Shown one piece after another: positions 1 to 5,523 of a stretch of DNA of 5,561 nt. A program made the position numbers and the translations under genes. A model generated the notes under the pieces. The model had not been told where the DNA came from. It did no database searches and worked only from the letters and a program-made list of their open reading frames with translations. Each line of letters opens with the position of its first letter. The stretch's first letter is position 1. This DNA is from Parvularcula sp. (GTDB taxonomy: Bacteria > Pseudomonadota > Alphaproteobacteria > Caulobacterales > Parvularculaceae), in NCBI GenBank assembly GCA_003506635.1, contig DNZB01000362.1, positions 1-5,561 of the forward strand, given 5' to 3'.

Positions 1-48
1 CGATATCGTTTCACGTGACTGGAGTTCAGACGTGTGCTCTTCCGATCT
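1..48 (+). other. Sequencing adapter contamination (Illumina TruSeq index adapter)
   Basis: Positions 15-48 are identical to the TruSeq multiplexing read-2 primer sequence, ending in the diagnostic CTCTTCCGATCT. Positions 7-14 fit the TruSeq index 19 tag (reverse complement of GTGAAACG), and positions 1-6 fit the end of the P7 tail with one mismatch (CGATAT instead of CGAGAT). This is library-construction DNA left at a contig end, so genomic sequence begins at about 49. The identification rests on recall of the published adapter sequence. Any gene call starting here is an artefact. Confidence 0.96.
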
Positions 49-72
49 GGGCGAAGGCCGGCAAAATCATCC

Positions 73-86
73 CTCCGTATACGGAG
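73..86. repeat. 14-bp perfect palindrome
   Basis: CTCCGTATACGGAG is its own reverse complement over all 14 bases. A loopless palindrome of this length is more typical of a dimeric transcription-factor site than of a terminator. It lies 25 bp inside the genomic part of the contig and may belong to the control region of a gene missing to the left. No factor can be named from the sequence. Confidence 0.5.
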
Positions 87-127
87 CAAGCGATCACGTA
101 TTGTTACAACTTGTCACCCATCGCCCC

Positions 128-179
128 CTCACTCCCTTGAAAAGGGAGGGCGTGAGCCCCCGGCGGCGACAGCCGCCGG
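128..179. repeat. Two adjacent intergenic hairpins
   Basis: The first dyad pairs CTCAC (128-132) with GTGAG (152-156) and, inside it, TCCCTT (133-138) with AAGGGA (142-147), leaving a 3-nt loop and a 4-nt bulge. The second is a perfect 8-bp stem, CCGGCGGC (160-167) with GCCGCCGG (172-179), closed by the tetraloop GACA. The pair resembles short dispersed palindromic elements of GC-rich alphaproteobacteria, but copy number cannot be judged from one window. A bidirectional terminator for flanking genes is the alternative. Confidence 0.5.
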
Positions 180-220
180 CCCTGGGCGAACGGGAGGGTT
201 CACGATGCTGTTGGCGAGAG

Positions 221-252
221 CGCTGGGTCCCGGCTTGCGCCGGGATGAGCGG
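221..252. repeat. REP-like hairpin element
   Basis: The core is TCCCGGC (228-234) paired with GCCGGGA (239-245) around a TTGC loop, inside the context CTGGG...GATGAGCG. Near-identical elements (CTGGGTCCCGGCTT-x-CGCCGGGATGA) are widespread in alphaproteobacterial genomes and, when translated, give spurious peptides containing IPAQAG, as happens here on the minus strand. The hairpin is seen directly. Membership of a dispersed family is inferred from recall. Confidence 0.55.
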
Positions 253-277
253 GCGTTGGTTTGTGTACGAACCAACT

Positions 278-380
278 GCCGTCACCGCGGACGGCGACGC
301 CGATCCGGGGCCCGTCACTCCCCCCTGGACAAAGATGGACCGAGGGGTTCGTCGCTGACGCGACGCCCCTGGGTGACGGC
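278..380. repeat. Nested inverted repeat about 100 bp long
   Basis: The ends GCCGTCACC (278-286) and GGTGACGGC (372-380) are perfect 9-bp reverse complements. A second partial copy of the left arm, CCGTCAC at 312-318, could pair with the same right arm. Nested inside is a hairpin with AGGGG (343-347) and CGTCGC (350-355) pairing with GCGACG (360-365) and CCCCT (366-370) around a TGAC loop. This could be a small non-autonomous repeat or a folded RNA end. No open reading frame with family features lies inside it. Confidence 0.4.
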
Positions 381-400
381 ATAAATGACGCGCCGGGAAG

Positions 401-433
401 CGCGCAATCGTTCGTATGCGAACCATTAGCGCG
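401..433 (-). terminator. Hairpin just downstream of the outer-membrane gene
   Basis: CGCGC-AAT-c-GTTCG (401-414) pairs with CGAAC-c-ATT-a-GCGCG (419-433) around a TATG loop, giving 13 paired positions with one C/C mismatch and one bulged A. It begins 5 bp beyond the TAG stop of the minus-strand outer-membrane gene, where a transcript terminator is expected. There is no T-tract after the stem on the minus strand, so it may act as an mRNA 3' stabiliser or a Rho-associated end rather than a classical intrinsic terminator. Confidence 0.45.
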
Positions 434-438
434 GCGCG

Positions 439-1158
439 CTAGAACACCAGCCGCAGGCTTCCCATCACGCTCGACGCCGCGAAGTGGTCTCCGTCGAGCC
501 TTTGGAAGTTGTCGCTAAAGGTCGATGTCGGCGGCAGGCTCGTGTCGAAGTCCTTCGGCCCGTAGACGATTTCGGCGGTGCGGAAATAGGAATATTCGAC
601 GCCGAGCGACAGCGCCGGCGACAGCGCAAGCTCAACGCCGACGCGGCCCTGATAGGCGAAGGCGGCGTCGCGCTGACCGAGCTCATTCTCGACGCGCGCG
701 CCGCCGACGCCGGCGCCGATATAGGGCGTCAGGCGCGAAGAATTGACGAGGTCGAAATAGACGTTCGTCATGATCGCCTGCGCGGTCACGTCGCCGGCGC
801 CTGTCACGGTCGAGGGCGCGGCGCCGCCGGTCAGGGCGATTTCGTCTGCATCAAGATCGAAGCGGCGATATTCAAGCTCGGTGCGGGTTCGCGCATATTG
901 AAAGCCGATCGCCGCCGACCACGCGCCGCCGCCGCCGAGATCAGTCGATTTCGCCGTCGGGGGCGCGACGATCGGGATGAAGCTGGGGCTGTAGGAAAAA
1001 TCCTGGTCGAGGCTTTCAGGGAAGGAAAAGCCCGCCGCGCCGCGCACATAAAGCCCCGTCTTCCGCCCCGCTTCCCCGGAGGCGGCGTCCTCCTGCGCGA
1101 GGGCGGGCGCGGCAAGCGCGCAGAGCGCGAGCGAAACGGGGAGAATCAGTCTTTGCAC
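439..1158 (-). CDS. Outer-membrane beta-barrel protein (small porin/OmpA-barrel-like)
   Basis: Predicted 239-residue outer-membrane protein of unknown specific role. Residues 1-21 form a classical signal peptide: short basic start, hydrophobic core LILPVSLALCALAA, and an ALA-Q cleavage site after residue 21. The mature part alternates polar and hydrophobic residues in about eight segments (near 35-45, 77-88, 92-101, 125-138, 145-157, 166-179, 182-193 and 225-239), including LTPYIGAGVGGAR at 143-155. It ends in the sequence RLVF; a C-terminal Phe is the usual BAM recognition signature. The open frame continues upstream to an ATG inside phaZ, but the GTG at 1156-1158 is chosen because the signal peptide starts there and GAGG (1165-1168) sits 6 nt before it. 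The gene lies 98 nt after phaZ on the same strand and could be read with it. The family could be OmpW-, OmpA-barrel- or Msp4-like; I cannot separate these. Confidence 0.85.
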   Translation of the reverse strand: MQRLILPVSLALCALAAPALAQEDAASGEAGRKTGLYVRGAAGFSFPESLDQDFSYSPSFIPIVAPPTAKSTDLGGGGAWSAAIGFQYARTRTELEYRRFDLDADEIALTGGAAPSTVTGAGDVTAQAIMTNVYFDLVNSSRLTPYIGAGVGGARVENELGQRDAAFAYQGRVGVELALSPALSLGVEYSYFRTAEIVYGPKDFDTSLPPTSTFSDNFQRLDGDHFAASSVMGSLRLVF

Positions 1159-1256
1159 GGAACACCTCGATGTCCTGGCGCGACGGGGCGCGGCGCCCTC
1201 GATTCGCAAGGAGCCGAACCTACCAACCGAAGCCGGGATCGGGAAGCCTTGGCCGC

Positions 1257-2537
1257 CTATTCCGCCGCGGCGCGCATGGCGCGGCGCGCGGCGTCGCCAT
1301 GCGCGCGGATGAATTTCGCGACGCGAGGCTGGATTTCCGCGCGCCAGCGTCCGCCGTTGAAGACGCCGTAATGGCCGACGCCCGGCTGGATATAGTCGGA
1401 TTTCAGCGCCGCCGGCAGATTGACGCAAAGGTCGTGCGCGGCCTGCGTCTGGCCGATGCCGGAGATGTCGTCGTTTTCGCCTTCAACCGTCAGGAGGGCG
1501 ATGTCGGTGATCGCCTCCGGCTTCACGCGGCGTCCGCGATGCATGAAATTGCCCTCGGCGAGGGAGAATTCCTGGAACACCTCGCGGATCGTCTGGAGAT
1601 AGAACTCCTCAGTGAGGTCGAGCACCGACAGATATTCGTCGTAAAACCGGCGGTGCTTTTCCGCGCTGTCGCCGTCGCCGGCGACGAGCTGGCGGAAGTA
1701 GTCGTAATGCGCGTTCAAATGCCGGTCGTGGTTCATCGACAGGAAGGAATAAAGCTGCACGAAGCCGGGATAGACGCGGCGCAGCGCGCCGACATAAGGC
1801 GGCGGCGTCGTGTAGATCATGTTGCGCTCGAACCATTCGTAGGAACGTTCCTGCGAAAGGAGGTTCGGCACGGTCGGCGAGCGGCGCGCGTCGATCGGGC
1901 TGCCCATGATCGTCATCGTCGCGGGGCGGCAAGGGTCGTCGTCTTCCGCCATCACCGCCGCGGCGGCGAGAAGCGCAGGGCCCGGCTGGCAGACCGCCAT
2001 CGCATGCGCTCCGGGGCCGAGATGACGCATGAATTCGATAAGGTAATCGACATAGTCATTTAGGTCGAACCGCCCCGCCGACACGGGAACGCCCCGCGCA
2101 TTGGCCCAGTCGGTGACGTAGACGTCGTGTTCGGGCAGCATCGCCTCGACCGTGCCGCGCAGAAGCGTCGCGTAATGGCCGGAGAGCGGCGCGACGATCA
2201 GCACCTTCGGATCATCGATCGTCCGTCCCCGGACTTTTTTCAGCGCCGCCTCGTCGCGCCGGAAATGGAGAAGGTCGCAGAAGCTTTTTTCAACCGCGGT
2301 CTCGATCGCGACCGGAATCGCCGCGCCGTTGACCATCGTCGTTTGAAGGCCCCATTCGGGCTTTGGATAGCGCCGTGTCGCGTTCTCGAAGACGTCGAAG
2401 GCGGCCGCCGTCGACCGCGCGAGCCAGGTTTCCGCCATCGGGTTCAGCGCCGACCGCCAGAACCGGGCGCCAAGGCCGGCGGCCATACGCGCAGGCGTCA
2501 ACGCGGCATAGCCGAGTTCGTAAGCCGAATAGAGCAT
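1257..2537 (-). CDS. phaZ: Intracellular polyhydroxyalkanoate depolymerase PhaZ
   Basis: Cytoplasmic, granule-associated enzyme that hydrolyses or thiolyses stored native poly-3-hydroxybutyrate. The 426-residue length and the N-terminus MLYSAYELGYAAL match the PhaZ family. The alpha/beta-hydrolase fold uses a Cys nucleophile: AVCQPGP puts Cys183 where the Cupriavidus PhaZ1 nucleophile lies. Asp356 in VEGENDDISG and His389 in GVGHYGVF complete the expected triad. Other typical stretches are APLSGHYATLLRGTV (116-130) and DVYVTDWANAR (138-148). There is no signal peptide, as expected for an intracellular enzyme. The ATG is secure: an in-frame TAG lies seven codons upstream and no other start intervenes. 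The only good Shine-Dalgarno, AGGAG (2553-2557), is 15 nt from the ATG, which is unusually far. The gene has its own upstream region and is followed by the outer-membrane gene. Presence of phaZ implies PHA storage. Confidence 0.95.
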   Translation of the reverse strand: MLYSAYELGYAALTPARMAAGLGARFWRSALNPMAETWLARSTAAAFDVFENATRRYPKPEWGLQTTMVNGAAIPVAIETAVEKSFCDLLHFRRDEAALKKVRGRTIDDPKVLIVAPLSGHYATLLRGTVEAMLPEHDVYVTDWANARGVPVSAGRFDLNDYVDYLIEFMRHLGPGAHAMAVCQPGPALLAAAAVMAEDDDPCRPATMTIMGSPIDARRSPTVPNLLSQERSYEWFERNMIYTTPPPYVGALRRVYPGFVQLYSFLSMNHDRHLNAHYDYFRQLVAGDGDSAEKHRRFYDEYLSVLDLTEEFYLQTIREVFQEFSLAEGNFMHRGRRVKPEAITDIALLTVEGENDDISGIGQTQAAHDLCVNLPAALKSDYIQPGVGHYGVFNGGRWRAEIQPRVAKFIRAHGDAARRAMRAAAE

Positions 2538-2741
2538 GGGCCCCCGCGGGAACTCCTACATCACGCGACACCTGAACCGCTCTTCCCCGCGCCGGTCCGT
2601 CGCTTCGCCTCGATAATCTGACACGCACCGACTCCGGCGCGCAAGTTTTATTACGCACCTGCAATATTGCCGCCCGGTTTCGCAGAGGCGTGAAAATCCG
2701 GGCGATACCTCAACGATTCCTGAAGGTTAACGGCGCGCCGC
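2538..2741 (-). promoter_or_regulatory. phaZ upstream region with a weak promoter candidate and a 10-bp palindrome
   Basis: This non-coding stretch separates phaZ from the gst stop. On the minus strand a weak sigma70-like pair is TTGCGC (2639-2644) and TCAGAT (2616-2621) with 17 bp between them; the -10 matches only half the consensus. Slightly upstream is the perfect palindrome GCAATATTGC (2661-2670), placed like an operator or activator site. TGC/GCA-rich dyads are known targets of PhaR-type regulators of PHA genes, but assigning PhaR here is inference. A CGGCGCGCCG palindrome lies at 2731-2740. Confidence 0.35.
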
Positions 2742-2765
2742 GACGCCGGAGCGCGGGTCGGCGCC
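2742..2765 (-). terminator. Candidate terminator hairpin after gst
   Basis: In minus-strand RNA, GGCGCCGA pairs with UCCGGCGUC around a 7-nt loop, giving 8 pairs with one G-U and one bulged C. It starts 11 bp past the gst TGA stop, the expected place for ending a senC-gst transcript. There is no U-tract after it, so it is a weak intrinsic-terminator candidate. In DNA this GC-rich the dyad could also be chance. Confidence 0.3.
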
Positions 2766-2776
2766 GGCCTTGCCCG

Positions 2777-3424
2777 TCACATTCCCGCTATCGGGATCGC
2801 CCCTTCTTCCCATGCGCGAAAGTCGCGGTCGGCGAAAATCGTCTCGCACCACCGGCTTGCGGACGCGCCAAGGGCGACCTTGTAACTGCGCATCCGGGTC
2901 GCGACCGGCGCGTAAAAGGCGTCAGCGATCGATCGTGCGCCGAAGAGCCAGGGCCCCTCGCCGCTGAAACGCGCGCGAAGGCCCGACCAGATCTGGTCAA
3001 GCCGCGCGATCTCGGCATGCGTTTCGGGCGGCAGATCCGGCGCCCGTTCGAGGCGACGGCGAATGTTCATGGAAAGGTCGCGGCGGACATTCTGAAAGCC
3101 CGAATGCATCTCCGCCGTCACGGCACGGGCTTCAGCGCGTTTGGCCTTGTCCGCCGGCCACAATTGAGCGGCCGGATAAGTCTCCGCCGCCCATTCGGCG
3201 ATGGCGAGCGAATCCCAGATGCGAAGGCCGTCGGCGTCAAGACAGGGAACCCGGCCCGTCGGCGAGACCGCAAGCGCCTCGGCGATCTTCCCCGCGCCAT
3301 AGCCTGGCTGGTCGAGGCGGATCAGCCGCTCGTCAAAAGAAACGCCCGCCCAGCGCAAGACGAGCCAGGGCCGCAGCGACCATGAGGAGTAATTCTTGTC
3401 GCCGATATAGAGCGTGTTGGTCAT
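2777..3424 (-). CDS. Glutathione S-transferase family protein
   Basis: Cytosolic 215-residue protein with the two-domain GST layout and usual length. The N-terminal thioredoxin-like domain (about 1-82) has the glutathione-site region NYSSWSLRPWLVL (11-23), the cis-proline segment SPTGRVPCL (54-62, Pro60) and the Asp-Ser of IWDSLAIAEW (69-78) that binds the glutathione gamma-glutamyl group. The helical C-terminal domain contains SIADAFYAPVATR (165-177), matching the N-capping S-x-x-D motif conserved in GSTs. The SSWSLRPW type of active-site loop is common in uncharacterised proteobacterial GSTs; the substrate cannot be told. The ATG is 19 nt beyond the senC stop and has only a poor Shine-Dalgarno (GGGC), suggesting translation coupled to senC. 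The open frame runs upstream into senC, but family homology begins at this Met. A role in thiol or oxidative stress would suit the neighbourhood but is inference. Confidence 0.92.
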   Translation of the reverse strand: MTNTLYIGDKNYSSWSLRPWLVLRWAGVSFDERLIRLDQPGYGAGKIAEALAVSPTGRVPCLDADGLRIWDSLAIAEWAAETYPAAQLWPADKAKRAEARAVTAEMHSGFQNVRRDLSMNIRRRLERAPDLPPETHAEIARLDQIWSGLRARFSGEGPWLFGARSIADAFYAPVATRMRSYKVALGASASRWCETIFADRDFRAWEEGAIPIAGM

Positions 3425-3443
3425 GGCGCGCCCGTCAGCGCCG

Positions 3444-4022
3444 CTAAAGCGCGCGCCGGATCGCGTCTGCGATCTCGGCGGGAGTGAGGGTGTCCTGGAG
3501 CGCGTATTGAAGTTCGCCGTCGCGGTTGACGAGATAGAAGAGCGAGGAATGCTGCATCGTGTATCCAAGCGCTGAATCCTCGACCGGTTCGGGTTCGGCG
3601 AAGACCTTGTAATTGGCCTTCGCCGCCTCGATCGCCGCGCGGTCGCCGGTAAGGCCGATGATCCGCTCGTCGAAGGCGAGATAGTCCTTTAGCTTTGAAG
3701 GCGTGTCGCGATCGGGATCGACAGTGATGAAGAGCGGCGCGACCTTCGCGCGCTCGGCCTCGGAAAGTTCATTGAGCGCCGCGCCAAGTCGGCCGAGCGC
3801 GAGGGGGCACACGTCAGGGCAGGACGCAAAGCCGAAATAGACGACGCCGACGCGGCCCTTGAGGTCGGCCGCCGTCATCGTCCTGCCGTTCTGGTCGATC
3901 AGCGCGAAGTCCGCCTTGAACTGGTCCGACAGCGCGATGACGCCGGCGGGCGGGGGGCCCTCGTCCGTTGCGCCGCAAGCGGCGGCGAACAGCGCGGCGG
4001 CGAACGCAAGATGAGACTTCAT
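3444..4022 (-). CDS. senC: SCO1/SenC family copper chaperone (predicted lipoprotein)
   Basis: Periplasm-facing thioredoxin-fold protein of 192 residues that delivers copper and/or reduces thiols for assembly of cytochrome c oxidase. The copper ligands are all present: CPDVCP gives Cys68 and Cys72, and TMQHSS gives His158. VDPDRDTP (101-108) is the other family hallmark. The N-terminus is a short hydrophobic segment ending AAAC at Cys16, followed by a Pro/Gly-rich linker. That fits a lipoprotein anchor with a slightly non-standard lipobox (Ala at -3); many Sco proteins instead keep an uncleaved membrane helix. The start ATG has AAAAGGAA (4031-4038) 8 nt upstream. It is divergent from regB, as senC is in Rhodobacter, and is followed by gst in a probable operon. 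Confidence 0.95.
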   Translation of the reverse strand: MKSHLAFAAALFAAACGATDEGPPPAGVIALSDQFKADFALIDQNGRTMTAADLKGRVGVVYFGFASCPDVCPLALGRLGAALNELSEAERAKVAPLFITVDPDRDTPSKLKDYLAFDERIIGLTGDRAAIEAAKANYKVFAEPEPVEDSALGYTMQHSSLFYLVNRDGELQYALQDTLTPAEIADAIRRAL

Positions 4023-4141
4023 GGGGCGGTTTCCTTTTGGCGCGGCGTCCCTCTAGACTCATCCTTACGCGCTCGCCTTTCGCGTCGCCATAGACACTTC
4101 GCCGCCCGATGCCCCCTTCCCCCGCCGCCGAGGAGATCGCC
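4023..4141. promoter_or_regulatory. Divergent senC / regB intergenic control region
   Basis: The 119 bp between the two divergent starts must hold promoters for both genes. It contains the senC ribosome site (4031-4036) and, on the other side, the regB ribosome site AGGAG (4131-4135). No strong sigma70 promoter is evident. An imperfect direct repeat is visible, CGCGCTCGCC (4068-4077) and CGCGTCGCC (4081-4089). In Rhodobacter this intergenic region is under RegA autoregulation; whether the repeat is such a site here is inference. Confidence 0.5.
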
Positions 4142-5434
4142 GTGCAATCCTTGCGCGGACCGATCCGCATCCGCACGCTGACGACGCTGCGCTGGCTCGC
4201 CGTCGGCGGGCAGATTTCCGCGATCCTCATCGTGCATTTCGTGTTCGGCTTTCCGGTCGAGCTCGGGCTCTGCCTCGGCGCGATCGCGGCGAGCGCCTGG
4301 CTCAATATCTTCGCGGCGCTGCGCTTTTCGCCGCAGCGCTTTCTCTCCGACGCCGAGGCGACCGCCTATATCGCCTTCGACATCGTGCAGCTGTGCGTTC
4401 TGCTGTTCCTGACCGGCGGATTGCAGAACCCGTTCGCGCTGCTGATCCTTGCGCCCGTGACGATCGCCGCAAGCGTCTTGCCGCTGCGCCAGACGATCCT
4501 TGTCGCCGCACTGGCGCTCGCCGGCGTCGGCGTTCTCGGCCTTACGCATTTGCCGCTGCCCTGGCGGCCGGGCGAGAGCCTCATCTTCCCGCCGATGATC
4601 AATGGCGGGGCCTGGGTCGCGCTTTCCTTCGCGGTCGCGTTCTTCGCCGCATACGCGCACCGCATCGCGCAGGAAGCCGCGCAGATGCGCAGCGCGCTGG
4701 CCGCCTCGCAGCTCGTTCTGGCGCGCGAGGAACGCCTCGCCGCGCTTGGCGGGCTCGCCGCGGCGGCCGCGCACGAACTTGGCACGCCGCTCGCCACCAT
4801 CCAGCTGACCGCGAAGGAGATGGCCAACGAATTGAAAGGCGAAGGCCTACTCGAAGAGGACGCGCGCCTTCTCGTTGAACAGGCGCAGCGCTGCCGCGAG
4901 ATTTTGGGCCGCCTCTCCAAGGGCGGCGCTGAAGCCGACGCGATGATGGACCGCATCGGCCTTGATCTCCTCCTGAAAGAGGCGGCAGCGCCCTTCATCG
5001 ACGCGCGCCTCGGCCCCGCCGTCATTTTTGAAATGCGCGGGCCGGCGGGCGAAGAGCCCCCGGTGCTGCGCCGGCGCCCGGAGATCATCTACGGCCTAAG
5101 GAACATCATCGAGAACGCGGTCGCCTATGGCCGCTCGAAGGTCCTCGTCTCGGCCGACTGGTCCACCGCCGATATCGAGATCGAAGTGCATGACGACGGG
5201 CGCGGCTTCGCGCCCGACATCCTCGGACGTCTCGGAGAGCCTTATCTTGGGCGCCGCGCGCGCGAGCGCGGCGCGCGCTCCGGGGGGCTCGGCCTTGGCT
5301 TCTTCATCGCCAAAACGCTGCTTGAACGCACGGGCGCCGACCTCGTCTTCGATAACCGTCCCTGGCCCGAGGGCGGCGAGGCGGGCGCCTGGGTCGCCGT
5401 TCGCTGGCCGCGCGCCGCGGCGGAGGCGCGCTGA
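4142..5434 (+). CDS. regB: Redox-sensing sensor histidine kinase RegB/PrrB/ActS
   Basis: Inner-membrane kinase that senses the respiratory quinone/redox state and phosphorylates RegA. From the GTG start it has 430 residues. Six hydrophobic segments (about 18-36, 41-59, 75-91, 99-115, 118-136 and 156-173) match RegB's six-helix sensor. GGLQNPF at 92-98 is the conserved quinone-binding motif. The H-box AAAHELGTPLATI carries His211. QAQRCREIL carries Cys251, at the place of the redox-switch Cys of Rhodobacter RegB. The ATPase domain shows the N-box Asn325 in RNIIENAVAY, the G1 box DDGRGF from 351, and the G2 box GGLGLGFFIAKTLLER. GTG at 4142 is preferred because AGGAG lies 6 nt before it; the in-frame ATG at 4109 would add 11 residues but has no ribosome site. 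The gene is divergent from senC and upstream of a probable regA. Confidence 0.95.
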   Translation: MQSLRGPIRIRTLTTLRWLAVGGQISAILIVHFVFGFPVELGLCLGAIAASAWLNIFAALRFSPQRFLSDAEATAYIAFDIVQLCVLLFLTGGLQNPFALLILAPVTIAASVLPLRQTILVAALALAGVGVLGLTHLPLPWRPGESLIFPPMINGGAWVALSFAVAFFAAYAHRIAQEAAQMRSALAASQLVLAREERLAALGGLAAAAAHELGTPLATIQLTAKEMANELKGEGLLEEDARLLVEQAQRCREILGRLSKGGAEADAMMDRIGLDLLLKEAAAPFIDARLGPAVIFEMRGPAGEEPPVLRRRPEIIYGLRNIIENAVAYGRSKVLVSADWSTADIEIEVHDDGRGFAPDILGRLGEPYLGRRARERGARSGGLGLGFFIAKTLLERTGADLVFDNRPWPEGGEAGAWVAVRWPRAAAEAR

Positions 5435-5523
5435 CGAAGGGTCGCGACCTTAAGGGAAGTGTTGCCCATGGCGATCTTCCAGCGCACATACCGCGTATGA
5501 AAGACATCCGTGAAGCGACCGCC
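5435..5523 (+). promoter_or_regulatory. regB-regA intergenic leader
   Basis: This 89-bp gap between regB and the putative regA contains the perfect 10-bp palindrome GGTCGCGACC (5440-5449), beginning 5 bp after the regB stop. A purine-rich AAGGGAAG stretch follows at 5452-5459, ahead of a short ORF. The palindrome has no following T-run, so it is more likely a protein site or an mRNA-processing hairpin than a terminator. The distance allows either an operon with regB or a separate regA promoter. Confidence 0.35.
5468..5500 (+). CDS. Possible 10-codon leader ORF before regA
   Basis: An ATG at 5468 opens a frame encoding MAIFQRTYRV and stops at TGA 5498-5500. It has a Shine-Dalgarno-like AAGGGAA at 5452-5458, spaced 9 nt. 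Its stop overlaps another ATG (5497-5499) in an ATGA arrangement, and that ATG is in frame with the putative regA. The layout would allow translational coupling or leader control, but ORFs this short arise often by chance and no family match is possible. Confidence 0.25.
   Translation: MAIFQRTYRV

Larger units (their letters stand above)
49..438. other. Non-coding, dyad-rich intergenic stretch at contig end
   Basis: No reading frame here shows a recognisable protein family. The open frames are short, overlapping, rich in Arg and Pro, and two of them begin inside the adapter. Instead the stretch holds a 14-bp perfect palindrome, two adjacent GC-rich hairpins, a REP-like hairpin, a larger nested inverted repeat, and a hairpin just past the stop of the minus-strand outer-membrane gene. 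No tRNA, rRNA or CRISPR pattern is visible. It is best read as an intergenic region between the outer-membrane gene and a gene lost beyond the contig end. Confidence 0.7.

Noticed and set aside
32..384. Two overlapping plus-strand ORFs of 108 and 116 codons
   Set aside because: Their start codons lie inside the sequencing adapter, and the rest reads through intergenic hairpins with no protein-family features.
94..426. Minus-strand ORF of 110 codons in the left intergenic region
   Set aside because: It contains the IPAQAG-type peptide produced by translating a dispersed hairpin repeat and overlaps several palindromes; there is no ribosome site or domain.
1159..1428. N-terminal extension of the outer-membrane protein to an upstream ATG
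   Set aside because: It would place about 90 Arg-rich residues before a clean signal peptide and overlap phaZ; the GTG at 1158 has the ribosome site.
484..2063. Long plus-strand ORFs (about 295 codons each) antisense to the outer-membrane gene and phaZ
   Set aside because: They mirror well-supported minus-strand genes in GC-rich DNA, have low-complexity Arg/Ala composition, and match no family I recognise.
4019..4774. Minus-strand 251-codon ORF opposite regB
   Set aside because: It is a shadow of regB, very rich in Arg, Glu and Gln, with no domain, and it sits opposite an unambiguous histidine kinase.
5251..5280. Strong GC hairpin inside regB (9-bp stem 5251-5259 / 5266-5274)
   Set aside because: It lies in alternating Arg/Ala/Gly codons of the ATP-lid region and is explained by codon composition; the reading frame is intact.
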